From NCBI GenBank assembly GCA_018241865.1, contig JAFECY010000092.1:1-16128 (forward strand): a stretch of DNA of 16,128 nucleotides. The letters are read 5' to 3'. Made by a program: the position numbers and the translations under genes. Positions 8,138-16,128 of this stretch are shown here, piece by piece; position 1 is the first letter of the stretch, and the number at the start of each line of letters is the position of its first letter. Source of the DNA: Pseudomonadota bacterium (GTDB taxonomy: Bacteria; Pseudomonadota; Gammaproteobacteria; Burkholderiales; Burkholderiaceae_D). Below the pieces are notes generated by a model, which was given only the letters and a program-made list of their open reading frames with translations, had not been told where the DNA came from and made no database searches.

Positions 8138-9463
8138 ATGAAACACTATCCGCACCATCTCGATCTGCAGCCGGCCATGCATGCCGCCGGTAGCGTGCAA
8201 TTGCCCGGCTCCAAGAGCATTTCCAACCGCACCCTGTTGCTGGCGGCGCTGGCCGAGGGTACGACCCACATCAAGGATTTGCTGGCGTCCGACGATACGC
8301 ATGTGATGTTGATGGCCTTGCAGAAGCTCGGACTGAAATGGGAGCAGGTCGGTGAAGGTCGCGATTACATCGTGCATGGTGTCGGCGGCGTATTTCCGGT
8401 GCATCAGGCTGATCTTTTCATGGGCAATGCTGGCACTGCGATCCGGCCATTGACGGCGGCGCTGGCGGTGATCGGCGGCGATTACACTTTGCACGGCGTG
8501 CCGCGCATGCACGAGCGGCCGATCGGCGATCTGGTCGATGCGCTGAATGCGGTTGGCGCGCAAATTGAATACACCGGGATACAGGGGTACCCGCCACTGC
8601 ATATCCGCCGCGGTCATGTGCATGCGCAGCGCTTGAGCGTGCGTGGCAATGTGTCGAGCCAGTTCTTGACTGCGCTGTTGATGGCATCGCCCTTCATGGC
8701 GCGTGAACATGCGGTCACGATCGAGGTGGTGGGCGAGCTGATTTCCAAACCCTACATCGAAATCACCCTGAACCTGATGCAGCGTTTCGGCGTGACGGTG
8801 CAGCGCGACGGCTGGCAGTCGTTCACGGTTTCTCCCGGCATGCGCTATACCAGTCCGGGCGCGATTCGCGTCGAAGGTGACGCCTCGTCGGCGTCTTACT
8901 TTTTAGCGGCTGGCGCGATTGCCGGCGGCCCGGTGCGGGTGGAAGGTGTGGGCAAGGATAGTATTCAAGGTGACGTGCGCTTTATCGAAACGCTGGAAAA
9001 AATGGGCGCGACCATCACCGTGGGCGACAACTGGATCGAAGCGAAGTCGAATGGCGTGTTGCACGCCATCGATGAAGATTTCAACCATATTCCCGATGCG
9101 GCCATGACGATCGCAGTGGCGGCGCTGTATGCCAATGGCCCCAGTCTGCTGCGCAACATCGGTAGTTGGCGCGTCAAGGAAACCGATCGCATCGCCGCTA
9201 TGGCGACCGAATTGCGCAAGCTCGGCGCCAAGGTGGTGGAAGGGCCGGATTTTCTGCGTATCACGCCGCCGCAGCAGCTCAGCGCGGCTACCATCGACAC
9301 CTACGACGACCATCGCATGGCGATGTGCTTTTCGCTGGCTACGCTGGATGGCGCGGCGCGGCGTGGCAGCAAGATACGCATCAATGATCCGAAATGCGTG
9401 GCTAAGACTTTCCCGGATTACTTTGAAGCGTTTGCGAAAATCGCTCAAAACAATCTGATTTAA
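8138..9463 (+). CDS. aroA: 3-phosphoshikimate 1-carboxyvinyltransferase (EPSP synthase), 441 aa
   Basis: The enzyme joins shikimate-3-phosphate and phosphoenolpyruvate to EPSP, the step before chorismate. Motifs in order: [10 protein letters not shown] (22-31; Lys26, Ser27 and Arg31 bind substrates), [10 protein letters not shown] starting at Gly96, RVKETDR at 345-351, and DDHRMAM at 390-396. The NAGTA-x-R-PL form with Gly96 is that of class I, glyphosate-sensitive enzymes. At 441 aa it is slightly longer than the E. coli enzyme (427). The ATG at 8138 opens [12 protein letters not shown]. The in-frame ATG at 8075 lies inside tyrA and would add a basic stretch unlike the family. GGAG at 8121-8124, inside the tyrA end, is a rather distant ribosome-binding site. 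The gene is named aroF in some older Pseudomonas literature. Confidence 0.97.
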   Translation: MKHYPHHLDLQPAMHAAGSVQLPGSKSISNRTLLLAALAEGTTHIKDLLASDDTHVMLMALQKLGLKWEQVGEGRDYIVHGVGGVFPVHQADLFMGNAGTAIRPLTAALAVIGGDYTLHGVPRMHERPIGDLVDALNAVGAQIEYTGIQGYPPLHIRRGHVHAQRLSVRGNVSSQFLTALLMASPFMAREHAVTIEVVGELISKPYIEITLNLMQRFGVTVQRDGWQSFTVSPGMRYTSPGAIRVEGDASSASYFLAAGAIAGGPVRVEGVGKDSIQGDVRFIETLEKMGATITVGDNWIEAKSNGVLHAIDEDFNHIPDAAMTIAVAALYANGPSLLRNIGSWRVKETDRIAAMATELRKLGAKVVEGPDFLRITPPQQLSAATIDTYDDHRMAMCFSLATLDGAARRGSKIRINDPKCVAKTFPDYFEAFAKIAQNNLI

Positions 9464-9515
9464 AAACACGTTGCCGGTCAGGCCAGCACACGGAAATCGA
9501 CTGCACAAGGAATCC

Positions 9516-10196
9516 ATGACGACTGCCCACATCCCTGTCATCACCATCGACGGGCCGACTGCATCCGGCAAGGGTACGGTGGCGCACAAGGTGGCGCTGG
9601 ACTTGCACTTCCACTACCTCGACTCTGGTGCGTTGTACCGCCTGACCGCTTTATCCGCTTTGCGAAAAAACGTCGATTTGCGCGACGAGCACGCCATTGC
9701 CAAGCTGGCGGAAGACTTGCCTTGCCGATTTTCCGGCGAGCATGTGTTTCTCGATCAAATTGATGTCAGCGCCGCCATCCGCGCCGAGGAAGTCGGCAAT
9801 ACGGCGTCGAAAATTGCTGCTTTGCCAACCGTTCGGCAAGCTTTATATGGCTTGCAATTAGGTTTTCGCAAAGCCCCCGGCTTGGTGGCCGACGGACGTG
9901 ACATGGGGACGGTGATTTTTCCTCAGGCGCAACTCAAGGTATTCCTCACCGCCAGCGTCGAGGCGCGCGCCGAAAGACGTTATAAGCAATTGATTGGCAA
10001 GGGTTTTTCTGCTAATATGCACGACCTTTTGAAGGATTTGACGGAACGCGATGCGCGCGATGCCAATCGCAAGATCGCGCCGCTGAAACCGGCTGAAGGG
10101 GCGCATGTGCTGGATACGTCGGCTATGACTGCGGATGAAGCGGTCGAACAAGTGCGCAAGTGGTACGCCGACTTGAAGAAGCACCACGTCGTCTAA
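9516..10196 (+). CDS. cmk: Cytidylate kinase, 226 aa
   Basis: This cytosolic enzyme phosphorylates CMP and dCMP with ATP, recycling pyrimidine nucleotides. The P-loop GPTASGKGT occupies residues 13-21. YLDSGALYR is the NMP-binding segment, [10 protein letters not shown] follows the core, and [14 protein letters not shown] contains the lid arginines and aspartates. The C-terminal HVLDTSAM is also typical. Length matches the family (about 225 aa). The start at 9516 is supported by AAGGA at 9507-9511. An in-frame ATG at 9471 has no such site. It lies 52 bases after aroA, and rpsA follows, a pairing conserved across many proteobacteria. Confidence 0.97.
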   Translation: MTTAHIPVITIDGPTASGKGTVAHKVALDLHFHYLDSGALYRLTALSALRKNVDLRDEHAIAKLAEDLPCRFSGEHVFLDQIDVSAAIRAEEVGNTASKIAALPTVRQALYGLQLGFRKAPGLVADGRDMGTVIFPQAQLKVFLTASVEARAERRYKQLIGKGFSANMHDLLKDLTERDARDANRKIAPLKPAEGAHVLDTSAMTADEAVEQVRKWYADLKKHHVV

Positions 10197-10226
10197 CCAC
10201 GTTGTTTGTTGTACCCGGTGTCCGCT

Positions 10227-10241
10227 CAGGCGCAAGGCCTG
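10227..10241 (+). promoter_or_regulatory. Small hairpin in the rpsA leader
   Basis: CAGGC (10227-10231) pairs with GCCTG (10237-10241) around a GCAAG loop, inside the 111-bp cmk-rpsA gap. E. coli S1 represses its own synthesis through leader hairpins, and rpsA here also has no clear Shine-Dalgarno before its ATG. A similar control is therefore plausible, but this single short helix is thin evidence. I find no convincing -10/-35 pair in the gap. Confidence 0.3.
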
Positions 10242-10307
10242 TCGAACGTTGATAAACCTGACCCGTTTTCCGCATGTCGCGGCGAATGGCTAACCTGTTA
10301 ATCCCAC

Positions 10308-12020
10308 ATGTCTACTGTAGCTACCTCCCCTGTATCCTCTGGAATGGAAAGTTTTGCCGCCCTGTTTGAAGAATCGCTGTCGCGTCAGGACATGCGTTCG
10401 GGCGAAGTGATTTCCGCTGAAGTCGTCCGCATCGACCACAACTTCGTGATCGTCAACGCCGGCCTGAAATCGGAAGCATTCATTCCTCTCGAAGAATTCA
10501 AGAACGACGCCGGCGAACTCGAAGTCAATGTCGGCGACTTCATTTCCGTCGCCATCGAATCGCTGGAAAACGGCTTCGGCGACACTATCCTGTCGCGCGA
10601 CAAGGCCAAGCGTCTCGCCTCGTGGCTCTCGCTGGAAAAAGCGATGGAGTCCGGCGAGATCGTCACCGGTACCGTCAATGGCAAGGTCAAGGGCGGTTTG
10701 ACCGTGCTGACCAACGGCATCCGCGCCTTCCTGCCGGGTTCGCTGGTCGATACCCGTCCGGTCAAGGACACCACGCCGTACGAAGGCAAGACCATGGAGT
10801 TCAAGGTCATCAAGCTGGATCGCAAGCGCAACAACGTGGTGCTGTCGCGCCGCGCCGTGATCGAAGCCTCGATGGGCGAAGAGCGCGCCAAGCTGATGGA
10901 AACCCTGAAAGAAGGCACCATCGTCACCGGCGTCGTCAAGAACATCACCGACTACGGCGCGTTCGTGGATCTGGGCGGCATCGACGGCCTGCTGCACATC
11001 ACCGATTTGGCATGGCGTCGCGTGCGTCATCCGTCCGAAGTGCTGACCGTCGGCCAGGAAATCACCGCCAAGGTCCTGAAGTACGATCAAGAGAAGAACC
11101 GTGTTTCGCTGGGCGTCAAGCAGCTGGGCGACGATCCGTGGACCGGTCTGTCGCGTCGCTACCCGCAAGGCACCCGCCTGTTCGGTAAAGTCACCAACCT
11201 GACCGACTACGGCGCATTCGTCGAAGTCGAGCAAGGCATCGAAGGCTTGGTGCACGTTTCCGAAATGGACTGGACCAACAAGAACGTGGCGCCGAACAAG
11301 GTTGTCCAGTTGGGCGACGAAGTCGAAGTCATGGTTCTGGAAATCGACGAAGAGCGTCGTCGTATCAGCCTCGGCATGAAGCAGTGCAAGGCCAATCCTT
11401 GGGATGATTTTGCTCTGTCGCACAAGAAGGGCGACAAGGTCAAGGGCGCGATCAAGTCGATCACCGACTTCGGCGTGTTCATCGGCCTGGCCGGCAACAT
11501 CGACGGTCTGGTGCACCTGTCCGACCTGTCCTGGACCGAGTCCGGCGAAGAAGCCGTGCGCAAGTTCAAAAAGGGCGACGAGCTGGAAGCCATCGTGTTG
11601 GCCATCGACGTCGAGCGTGAGCGCGTTTCCTTGGGCGTCAAGCAACTGGAAGGCGACCCGTTCAACAACTTCGCCGCCATGAACGACAAGGGCGCACTGG
11701 TTACCGGTACCGTCAAGGCTGTCGAGCCGAAGGGCGCCGTGATCCAGTTGTCCGAAGAAGTCGAAGGCTATCTGCGTGCTTCCGAAATCTCCCGCGATCG
11801 CGTGGAAGATGCCGGCACCCACGTCAAGGTCGGCGACAAGGTCGAAGCCATGGTCATCAACATCGACCGCAAGGCACGCAGCATCCAGTTGTCGATCAAG
11901 GCAAAAGATAACGCAGACACCCAAGAAGCCATGCAAAAGATGTCGCACGACTCCAGCGCAGCTTCCGGCACCACCAGCCTGGGCGCGCTGCTGAAAGCCA
12001 AGCTCGATAACAAAAACTAA
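10308..12020 (+). CDS. rpsA: 30S ribosomal protein S1, 570 aa
   Basis: S1 binds mRNA on the 30S subunit and unwinds it for initiation, especially for messages with weak ribosome-binding sites. Six S1/OB-fold repeats are visible, starting at about residues 32, 117, 203, 288, 375 and 460. The strongest hallmarks are [52 protein letters not shown] and [13 protein letters not shown], with SLGVKQL or SLGMKQC closing repeats. The short Ser/Thr-rich N-terminal lead ([10 protein letters not shown]) and the C-terminal tail ending LGALLKAKL are as I recall for betaproteobacterial S1. The alternative ATG at 10344 ([10 protein letters not shown]) would drop twelve residues and is possible. The usual length is about 560-570 aa. 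ihfB follows after 14 bases. Confidence 0.98.
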   Translation: MSTVATSPVSSGMESFAALFEESLSRQDMRSGEVISAEVVRIDHNFVIVNAGLKSEAFIPLEEFKNDAGELEVNVGDFISVAIESLENGFGDTILSRDKAKRLASWLSLEKAMESGEIVTGTVNGKVKGGLTVLTNGIRAFLPGSLVDTRPVKDTTPYEGKTMEFKVIKLDRKRNNVVLSRRAVIEASMGEERAKLMETLKEGTIVTGVVKNITDYGAFVDLGGIDGLLHITDLAWRRVRHPSEVLTVGQEITAKVLKYDQEKNRVSLGVKQLGDDPWTGLSRRYPQGTRLFGKVTNLTDYGAFVEVEQGIEGLVHVSEMDWTNKNVAPNKVVQLGDEVEVMVLEIDEERRRISLGMKQCKANPWDDFALSHKKGDKVKGAIKSITDFGVFIGLAGNIDGLVHLSDLSWTESGEEAVRKFKKGDELEAIVLAIDVERERVSLGVKQLEGDPFNNFAAMNDKGALVTGTVKAVEPKGAVIQLSEEVEGYLRASEISRDRVEDAGTHVKVGDKVEAMVINIDRKARSIQLSIKAKDNADTQEAMQKMSHDSSAASGTTSLGALLKAKLDNKN

Positions 12021-12033
12021 GTCTGTCGCAGAC
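12021..12033 (+). promoter_or_regulatory. Hairpin filling the rpsA-ihfB gap
   Basis: Directly after the rpsA TAA, GTCTG (12021-12025) pairs perfectly with CAGAC (12029-12033) around a TCG loop. One A (12034) then separates it from the ihfB ATG. It occupies the place where a Shine-Dalgarno would be, and no purine-rich site is present. It is too weak, and lacks a T-run, to be a terminator. It may limit ihfB initiation or be opened by ribosomes finishing rpsA. Confidence 0.4.
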
Positions 12034-12034
12034 A

Positions 12035-12340
12035 ATGACTAAGTCGGAGCTGATTGTTCGTCTGGCCGAACGTTACCCACAACTGGTAGCCAAGGACGCG
12101 GACTACACGATCAAAACCATCCTCGATGCTATGACCGATGCTTTGGCAAGCGGTCAGCGCATCGAGATCCGCGGGTTTGGCAGCTTTGCCTTGAATAGCC
12201 GTCCGCCGCGCATCGGTCGCAACCCGAAATCGGGCGATAAAGTGATGGTGCCCGAGAAACGGGTGCCGCACTTCAAGCCGGGCAAGGAATTGCGCGAGCG
12301 TGTCGATGCAATGGTAGGACAGCCGATTAAGGAAGATTGA
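12035..12340 (+). CDS. ihfB: Integration host factor subunit beta, 101 aa
   Basis: IHF is a DNA-bending nucleoid protein made of alpha and beta subunits. The helical N-terminal half starts [15 protein letters not shown]. The beta-arm region has [28 protein letters not shown], with Pro64 as the residue that intercalates at the DNA kink. [12 protein letters not shown] near the C-terminus completes the DNABII fold. The N-terminus MTKSEL and the RGFGSF context point to the beta subunit rather than alpha or HU. Length is slightly above the E. coli 94 aa. It is the last gene of the run, tightly linked to rpsA as in many proteobacteria, and is followed by a strong terminator. Translation probably depends on coupling to rpsA, given the missing Shine-Dalgarno. 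Confidence 0.96.
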   Translation: MTKSELIVRLAERYPQLVAKDADYTIKTILDAMTDALASGQRIEIRGFGSFALNSRPPRIGRNPKSGDKVMVPEKRVPHFKPGKELRERVDAMVGQPIKED

Positions 12341-12358
12341 GTCTTTGGACGGACATTG

Positions 12359-12387
12359 AAACGGCATCTTCGGATGCCGTTTTTTTT
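12359..12387 (+). terminator. Rho-independent terminator after ihfB
   Basis: AAACGGCATC (12359-12368) pairs with GATGCCGTTT (12373-12382) across a TTCG loop closed by C-G, followed by T's through 12387. It lies 18 bases after the ihfB stop. This is the only strong plus-strand terminator between gyrA and the lap genes, so it defines the end of the supraoperon. Confidence 0.96.
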
Positions 12388-12446
12388 GGTTCAGGAAAAA
12401 TTTTCGGCATTGGACAAGCAGGCGCTCACCGGGTGCGTGTTTCACG

Positions 12447-12452
12447 TACAAT
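12447..12452 (+). promoter_or_regulatory. Candidate -10 hexamer for lapA-lapB
   Basis: TACAAT (5 of 6 to TATAAT) lies in the 173-bp gap between the ihfB terminator and lapA. The -35 at 17 bp (GCTCAC, 12424-12429) is poor. A promoter is expected here because the terminator closes the preceding operon, but the exact element is uncertain. Confidence 0.35.
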
Positions 12453-12513
12453 TTCGATACTGTTGTAGTTCAAGTATTCTAAAAACGTCCAGCACAATGG
12501 AGACGCAGTCGCC

Positions 12514-12828
12514 ATGAAAATCATTTCCAGAATTGTCGCCGTTCTTCTTTTCATCCTGTTTTTCTTTTTTGCGTTGAAGAATACGCAGGAAGTGACCTTG
12601 CAATTTCTGTGGGGTTACAACATGCATGGTCCGCTGGTTGGCATCCTGCTCGGCTTCTTCGTGTTGGGTGCGGTGTTGGGTGTGTTGGCAATGACGCCAA
12701 CCGTATTCCGTCACAAGCGTGCATTGTCGCGCAACAAAAAAACGATTGCGAGTATGCAAAAAGAAGCCGAAACGCAACAGTTAGCCAAGACCCAGCCGCC
12801 GCCGCCCGACAACATCACGGGCGCTTGA
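12514..12828 (+). CDS. lapA: Lipopolysaccharide assembly protein LapA-family (DUF1049), 104 aa
   Basis: This is a small inner-membrane protein with two transmembrane segments (about residues 5-21 and 41-61) joined by a short loop containing NTQEVTLQFLWG, the signature region of the LapA/YciS family. A cytoplasmic Lys/Gln-rich, proline-containing tail follows (66-104). In E. coli LapA is co-transcribed with LapB and helps LPS assembly, but its molecular role is less clear. GGAGA at 12499-12503 is the ribosome-binding site. lapB follows after 30 bases, the conserved arrangement. Confidence 0.9.
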   Translation: MKIISRIVAVLLFILFFFFALKNTQEVTLQFLWGYNMHGPLVGILLGFFVLGAVLGVLAMTPTVFRHKRALSRNKKTIASMQKEAETQQLAKTQPPPPDNITGA

Positions 12829-12858
12829 TCGATACGCCACAATCAGAAAATAACGCCT

Positions 12859-14034
12859 ATGGAATTTGAAATCTGGTGGTTGCTCGGCATTCCGATTTTT
12901 TTCGGTTTGGGATGGATTGCTGCGCGGGTCGATATTCGGCAATTGTTGTCGGAGTCGCGTAGTCTGCCGCAGGGTTATTTCAAGGGATTGAATTTTTTGC
13001 TCAACGAGCAGCCGGACAAGGCCATCGACGCTTTCATTGAAATCGTCAAGCTCGACCCGGAAACCGTTGAATTGCATTTCGCGCTCGGTAACTTATTCCG
13101 TCGTCGCGGAGAAACCGAACGCGCCATTCGCGTGCACCAGAACCTGCTGGCGCGCCCCGATCTGCCGCTGGAACACAAGGTGCATTCGCAATACGAACTC
13201 GGGCAGGATTATCTGAAGGCCGGCTTGCTCGATCGCGCCGAGGAAACTTTCAACCAGTTGGTCGATACCCAGTACAGCGCGCAGGCGCGGCGTGCGCTGC
13301 TGGAAATTTATCAGCGCGAAAAAGAATGGACGCGCGCCATCGACGCAGCGCAAGCCTTGCAGGAATCCGGCGCCGGCGCGCGACAAAAGGAAATCGCCCA
13401 GTTCCACTGTGAATTGGCGCAGGACGAACTGGTACATCTCCATCCCGATACGGCACTCTCTATCCTAGAAAAGGCGCTGGCGGCCGATCGTAAAAATGTA
13501 CGCGCCACGATGTTGATCGGTGACGTTTATCTCGCCAAGGGTGACATCGAAGCCGCCTTGCTGGCATGGCGCCGAGTCGAGCAACAAAGTCTGCCGCACG
13601 TGGCGCTGGTGGCGCAACGCTTGATGGATGGCTATCGCCATGCCGGGCGGCCGCAGGAAGGCTTGAGTCTGCTGAAATCCTATCTAGCGGAAGCACCCTC
13701 CATCGATTTGCTGGAAGTGTTGTTCAAGGCAGTGTTAGAGTTGGAAGGCGAGGAGGCTGCTAACCAGTTGGTCGGGGATGAATTGCATCGTACGCCAACT
13801 TTGCTCGGCTTAGACAAGTTGCTGGAAGCACGTTTGCTACAAGCGTCGCCGGAAGCGGTGCCGGAACTGTCTATGATTAAAAACTTGGTGCACAACTATA
13901 CCCAGAAGTTGGCGCGCTATCAGTGCAATCACTGTGGCTTCAAGTCCCGCCAATTTTACTGGCAATGTCCGGGGTGCAGTCACTGGGAAAGCTATCCGCC
14001 GCGCCGCACGGAAGAATTGAACGTCATGAACTAA
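12859..14034 (+). CDS. lapB: Lipopolysaccharide assembly protein LapB (YciM), TPR protein with rubredoxin-type zinc domain, 391 aa
   Basis: In E. coli, LapB is the adaptor that lets FtsH degrade LpxC, tuning LPS synthesis to demand. An N-terminal membrane anchor (about 4-22) is followed by tandem TPR repeats over about 40-335 (for example YFKGLNFLLNEQPDKAIDAF, then ELHFALGNLFRRRGETERAI). The C-terminal knuckle has four cysteines, C356, C359, C370 and C373, in two CxxC pairs (CNHCGF and CPGC), the rubredoxin-like metal site of the family. At 391 aa it matches the E. coli length (389). The TPR domain faces the cytoplasm. The ribosome-binding site is weak, so coupling to lapA is likely. Confidence 0.95.
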   Translation: MEFEIWWLLGIPIFFGLGWIAARVDIRQLLSESRSLPQGYFKGLNFLLNEQPDKAIDAFIEIVKLDPETVELHFALGNLFRRRGETERAIRVHQNLLARPDLPLEHKVHSQYELGQDYLKAGLLDRAEETFNQLVDTQYSAQARRALLEIYQREKEWTRAIDAAQALQESGAGARQKEIAQFHCELAQDELVHLHPDTALSILEKALAADRKNVRATMLIGDVYLAKGDIEAALLAWRRVEQQSLPHVALVAQRLMDGYRHAGRPQEGLSLLKSYLAEAPSIDLLEVLFKAVLELEGEEAANQLVGDELHRTPTLLGLDKLLEARLLQASPEAVPELSMIKNLVHNYTQKLARYQCNHCGFKSRQFYWQCPGCSHWESYPPRRTEELNVMN

Positions 14035-14076
14035 GTTGCGGGTGCAAGACGCGCGCGCATTTACCAACGGAACAAC

Positions 14077-15450
14077 ATGAAGATAACGATTATCGGTACC
14101 GGCTATGTCGGCCTTGTGACAGGCGCCTGCCTCGCCGAACTGGGTAATACGGTGTTTTGCCTCGACGTCGATCAGCGCAAGATCGACATCCTCAACAATG
14201 GCGGCATTCCGATACACGAACCCGGCTTGGCCGAGATCGTCGCGCGCAATCGCGCTGCCGGCCGCCTGATTTTTTCTACCGATGTGGCCGCCAGCGTTGC
14301 GCATGGCGAAGTGCAATTCATCGCGGTCGGCACGCCGCCGGATGAAGATGGTTCGGCGGATCTGCAGTATGTGCTGGCCGCTGCGCGCAATATCGGCAAG
14401 CACATGAGCGGCTTCAAGGTCGTCGTCGATAAATCGACGGTGCCGGTCGGTACGGCCGACAAGGTGCGCGCCGCGATACAGGCTGAATTGGCGCAGCGCG
14501 GCGCGACCACACAATTTTCTGTGGTGTCCAATCCCGAGTTTCTCAAAGAAGGCGCGGCGGTGGAAGACTTCATGCGCCCCGACCGCATCGTCATTGGCTG
14601 TGACGACACTCCTGAAGGCGAGCAGGCGCACATGCTGATGAAAAAGCTGTACACGCCGTTCAACCGCAACCATGAGCGCACCTTTTGGATGGATGTGCGT
14701 TCGGCGGAGTTCACCAAGTACGCCGCCAATGCGATGCTGGCGACGCGCATCTCCTTCATGAACGAACTGGCCAATCTGGCTGACAAGGTCGGTGCGGATA
14801 TCGAAGCGGTGCGGCATGGCATCGGCTCTGATCCGCGCATCGGCTATAGCTTTCTGTATGCCGGTTGCGGTTATGGCGGCTCCTGCTTCCCGAAAGATGT
14901 GCAGGCGCTGGAGCGCACCGCGCGCGATTATGACCAAGACTTACTGATCCTGCGCGCGGTCGAAGCGGTTAACGACCAGCAAAAGCAGGTGCTCGGCAAA
15001 AAAATTGTCGCGCGTTTTGGCGCAGACTTGAGCGGCCGCCATTTTGCGGTATGGGGATTGGCATTCAAGCCGAATACCGACGACATGCGCGAAGCGTCTT
15101 CGCGTGTGCTGCTGGGCGAGTTGATTGCGCGCGGCGCGACGGTGGCGGTGCATGATCCGGTTGCAATGGCCGAAGCGAAGCGCGTGCTCGCTCTCGATTT
15201 TGCTGACGCGCCGGAAAAGCTGGCGCGCGTGCGCTTCTGCGAATCGCCGATGGATGCCTTGCGCGATGCGGATGCGCTGGCTATTGTGACCGAATGGAAA
15301 ACCTTCCGCAGCCCGGATTTCGACCAAGTTAAGTCGCTGCTCAAGAATCCGTTGATCTTCGACGGCCGTAATTTGTTTGAGCCGGCATTGATGGCGGACG
15401 CCGGATTCGAGTACCACGGCATCGGCCGGTCGATCCATACCCGTGCTTGA
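14077..15450 (+). CDS. ugd: UDP-glucose 6-dehydrogenase, 457 aa
   Basis: The enzyme oxidises UDP-glucose to UDP-glucuronate with two NAD, feeding capsule, exopolysaccharide or LPS sugar modification. The N-terminal Rossmann motif is GTGYVG at 7-12. [12 protein letters not shown] and [14 protein letters not shown] are family hallmarks. Lys214 and Asn218 lie in [10 protein letters not shown], and the catalytic Cys270 is in [11 protein letters not shown]. The C-terminal nucleotide-binding domain begins around residue 315 ([16 protein letters not shown]). ACGGA upstream of the ATG is a modest ribosome-binding site. It begins 42 bases after lapB and may belong to the same transcript, placing a nucleotide-sugar enzyme beside an LPS regulator. 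Confidence 0.97.
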   Translation: MKITIIGTGYVGLVTGACLAELGNTVFCLDVDQRKIDILNNGGIPIHEPGLAEIVARNRAAGRLIFSTDVAASVAHGEVQFIAVGTPPDEDGSADLQYVLAAARNIGKHMSGFKVVVDKSTVPVGTADKVRAAIQAELAQRGATTQFSVVSNPEFLKEGAAVEDFMRPDRIVIGCDDTPEGEQAHMLMKKLYTPFNRNHERTFWMDVRSAEFTKYAANAMLATRISFMNELANLADKVGADIEAVRHGIGSDPRIGYSFLYAGCGYGGSCFPKDVQALERTARDYDQDLLILRAVEAVNDQQKQVLGKKIVARFGADLSGRHFAVWGLAFKPNTDDMREASSRVLLGELIARGATVAVHDPVAMAEAKRVLALDFADAPEKLARVRFCESPMDALRDADALAIVTEWKTFRSPDFDQVKSLLKNPLIFDGRNLFEPALMADAGFEYHGIGRSIHTRA

Positions 15451-15567
15451 ATGACAATGGCGCTGTCAACCGGGTTTCCGGCTGGGCGTTAACCGGGGCA
15501 GGATAGTCTTATCCGGTTCGGGTCTGCTGCTTGCTCGAACACCCATTTACCTCATCAGGAGCCTCAC

Positions 15568-16128
15568 ATGCTGAAGAAAATTCTGCTGGCAGTTGCTGCA
15601 TTCATCGCCACCATGGGCTTTGCTTTTGCCCAAGTTGACGTCAACAAGGCCGATCAGGCTGCGCTGGACGGTGTTAAGGGCATCGGTCCGGTTATGTCCA
15701 AGCGCATCATCGACGAGCGTGCCAAGAACGGCAATTTCAAAGATTGGGCTGACCTCGAAAAGCGCGTCAAAGGTATCGGTGACAAGAGTTCCGACAATCT
15801 GTCCAAGGCCGGTCTGACCGTGGGTGGACAGGCAAAATCCAACGCGCCGATGTCTAAGGAAGCGAAAGCCGATGCTAAATCGACTGCCAAGGCTGCAGCG
15901 CCTGTCGCCAAGCCCGAAGCTAAATCAGAAATGAAAGACGCTAAGCCGGCCGCCAAGGAAGAAAAAGCAAGTGGCAAGGCCGATGCGAAAAAAGATGCGA
16001 AGGAAGTCAAGAAAGACGACAAGGCGGCTGCAAAAGAAACCAAAGCCGACACCAAGAAAGACATGAAAGACGCCAAGGAAGATAAGGCAAGTGCTAAAGC
16101 CGACGCTAAAAAATCGGCCAAGGAAGAA
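15568..16128 (+). CDS. Secreted ComEA-like double helix-hairpin-helix protein with Lys/Ala-rich tail, 3' end outside window
   Basis: The frame opens at ATG 15568 after AGGAG (15557-15561) and stays open to the last base, 187 codons. Residues 1-21 are a Sec signal peptide (MLKK, hydrophobic core, AFA/Q). Residues 22-83 are a tandem helix-hairpin-helix domain: DVNKAD opens it, with hairpins VKGIGP at 36-41 and VKGIGD at 67-72. This is the fold by which ComEA binds double-stranded DNA in the periplasm during uptake. From about residue 87 the protein becomes low-complexity: about 29 Lys and 21 Asp/Glu in some 100 residues, the rest mostly Ala, with imperfect repeats. Such a tail is not part of ordinary short ComEA proteins. 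DNA binding in the periplasm is the likely role. A part in transformation is inference, since no other com gene is in view. Confidence 0.85.
   Translation, partial: MLKKILLAVAAFIATMGFAFAQVDVNKADQAALDGVKGIGPVMSKRIIDERAKNGNFKDWADLEKRVKGIGDKSSDNLSKAGLTVGGQAKSNAPMSKEAKADAKSTAKAAAPVAKPEAKSEMKDAKPAAKEEKASGKADAKKDAKEVKKDDKAAAKETKADTKKDMKDAKEDKASAKADAKKSAKEE
15961..16125 (+). repeat. Imperfect 45-bp coding repeat in the Lys-rich tail
   Basis: Codons 132-146 (EKASGKADAKKDAKE) recur at codons 172-186 (DKASAKADAKKSAKE), copies at 15961-16005 and 16081-16125, exactly 120 bp apart. Shorter relatives (ADAK, KDAK, KADTKKDMKDAK) lie between and before them. Synonymous differences between copies show the repeat is kept at the protein level and is not a very recent duplication. 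Confidence 0.75.

Noticed and set aside
10290..12035. 581-codon minus-strand open frame covering all of rpsA
   Set aside because: It has the same in-register antisense relation to a highly expressed, codon-biased gene. It has no ribosome-binding site or recognisable domain.
15501..15514. GGATA-GTCT-TATCC hairpin between ugd and the ComEA-like gene as a ugd terminator
   Set aside because: It has only five pairs and no T-run. A TGACA/TGTCA pair at 15452-15468 is likewise not followed by T's. Neither supports termination, so read-through remains possible.
15654..16121. 155-codon minus-strand frame, Leu/Ala/Ser/Phe-rich, looking like a membrane protein
   Set aside because: It is the complement of the Lys/Ala-rich tail of the ComEA-like gene: repeated AAG/GCC codons read as CTT/GGC on the other strand. 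The plus-strand frame has a signal peptide, an HhH domain and a ribosome-binding site.

Overview
The window is a stretch of core chromosome from a betaproteobacterium, most likely of the order Burkholderiales and close to the Oxalobacteraceae (Herminiimonas/Janthinobacterium type). I infer this from protein character recalled from memory, not from a search: the RpsA ends, the barrel-less OmpA with a CWRT-SYWTP region, and the GyrA N-terminus. Gene order and moderately high GC also fit. I see no phage, insertion sequence, CRISPR array, tRNA or rRNA.

Left end (1-1254). The first bases encode the N-terminus of UbiG (ubiquinone methyltransferase) on the minus strand; the rest lies outside. A strong hairpin terminator follows, then an ompA-family gene on the minus strand. 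A 439-bp divergent intergenic region separates ompA from gyrA. It holds an extended -10 motif of identical sequence (TGGTAAAAT) for each direction.

Centre (1255-12387). Nine genes run on the plus strand with short gaps: gyrA, serC, pheA, hisC, tyrA, aroA, cmk, rpsA and ihfB. They end at a classic UUCG-loop terminator. This is the known mixed-function 'supraoperon' (serC, aroQ-pheA, hisC-type aminotransferase, tyrA, aroA, cmk, rpsA), here with gyrA upstream and ihfB downstream. Five genes make serine, phenylalanine, tyrosine and the shared precursor EPSP. HisC can serve both histidine and aromatic transamination. The others supply DNA gyrase, CMP kinase, ribosomal protein S1 and the IHF beta subunit. 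The only internal gaps above 60 bp are before hisC and before rpsA.

Right end (12388-16128). lapA and lapB (lipopolysaccharide assembly; LapB is the adaptor for LpxC turnover) are followed by ugd (UDP-glucose dehydrogenase), an envelope-polysaccharide group. The last gene is open at the window edge. It encodes a secreted ComEA-like double helix-hairpin-helix protein with a long, lysine-rich, mixed-charge, internally repeated tail.

Most of the window is well-understood housekeeping DNA. The points most worth a second look are the tailed ComEA-like protein, glutamine at GyrA position 83, the small hairpin directly before the ihfB start codon, and the leader in front of gyrA.
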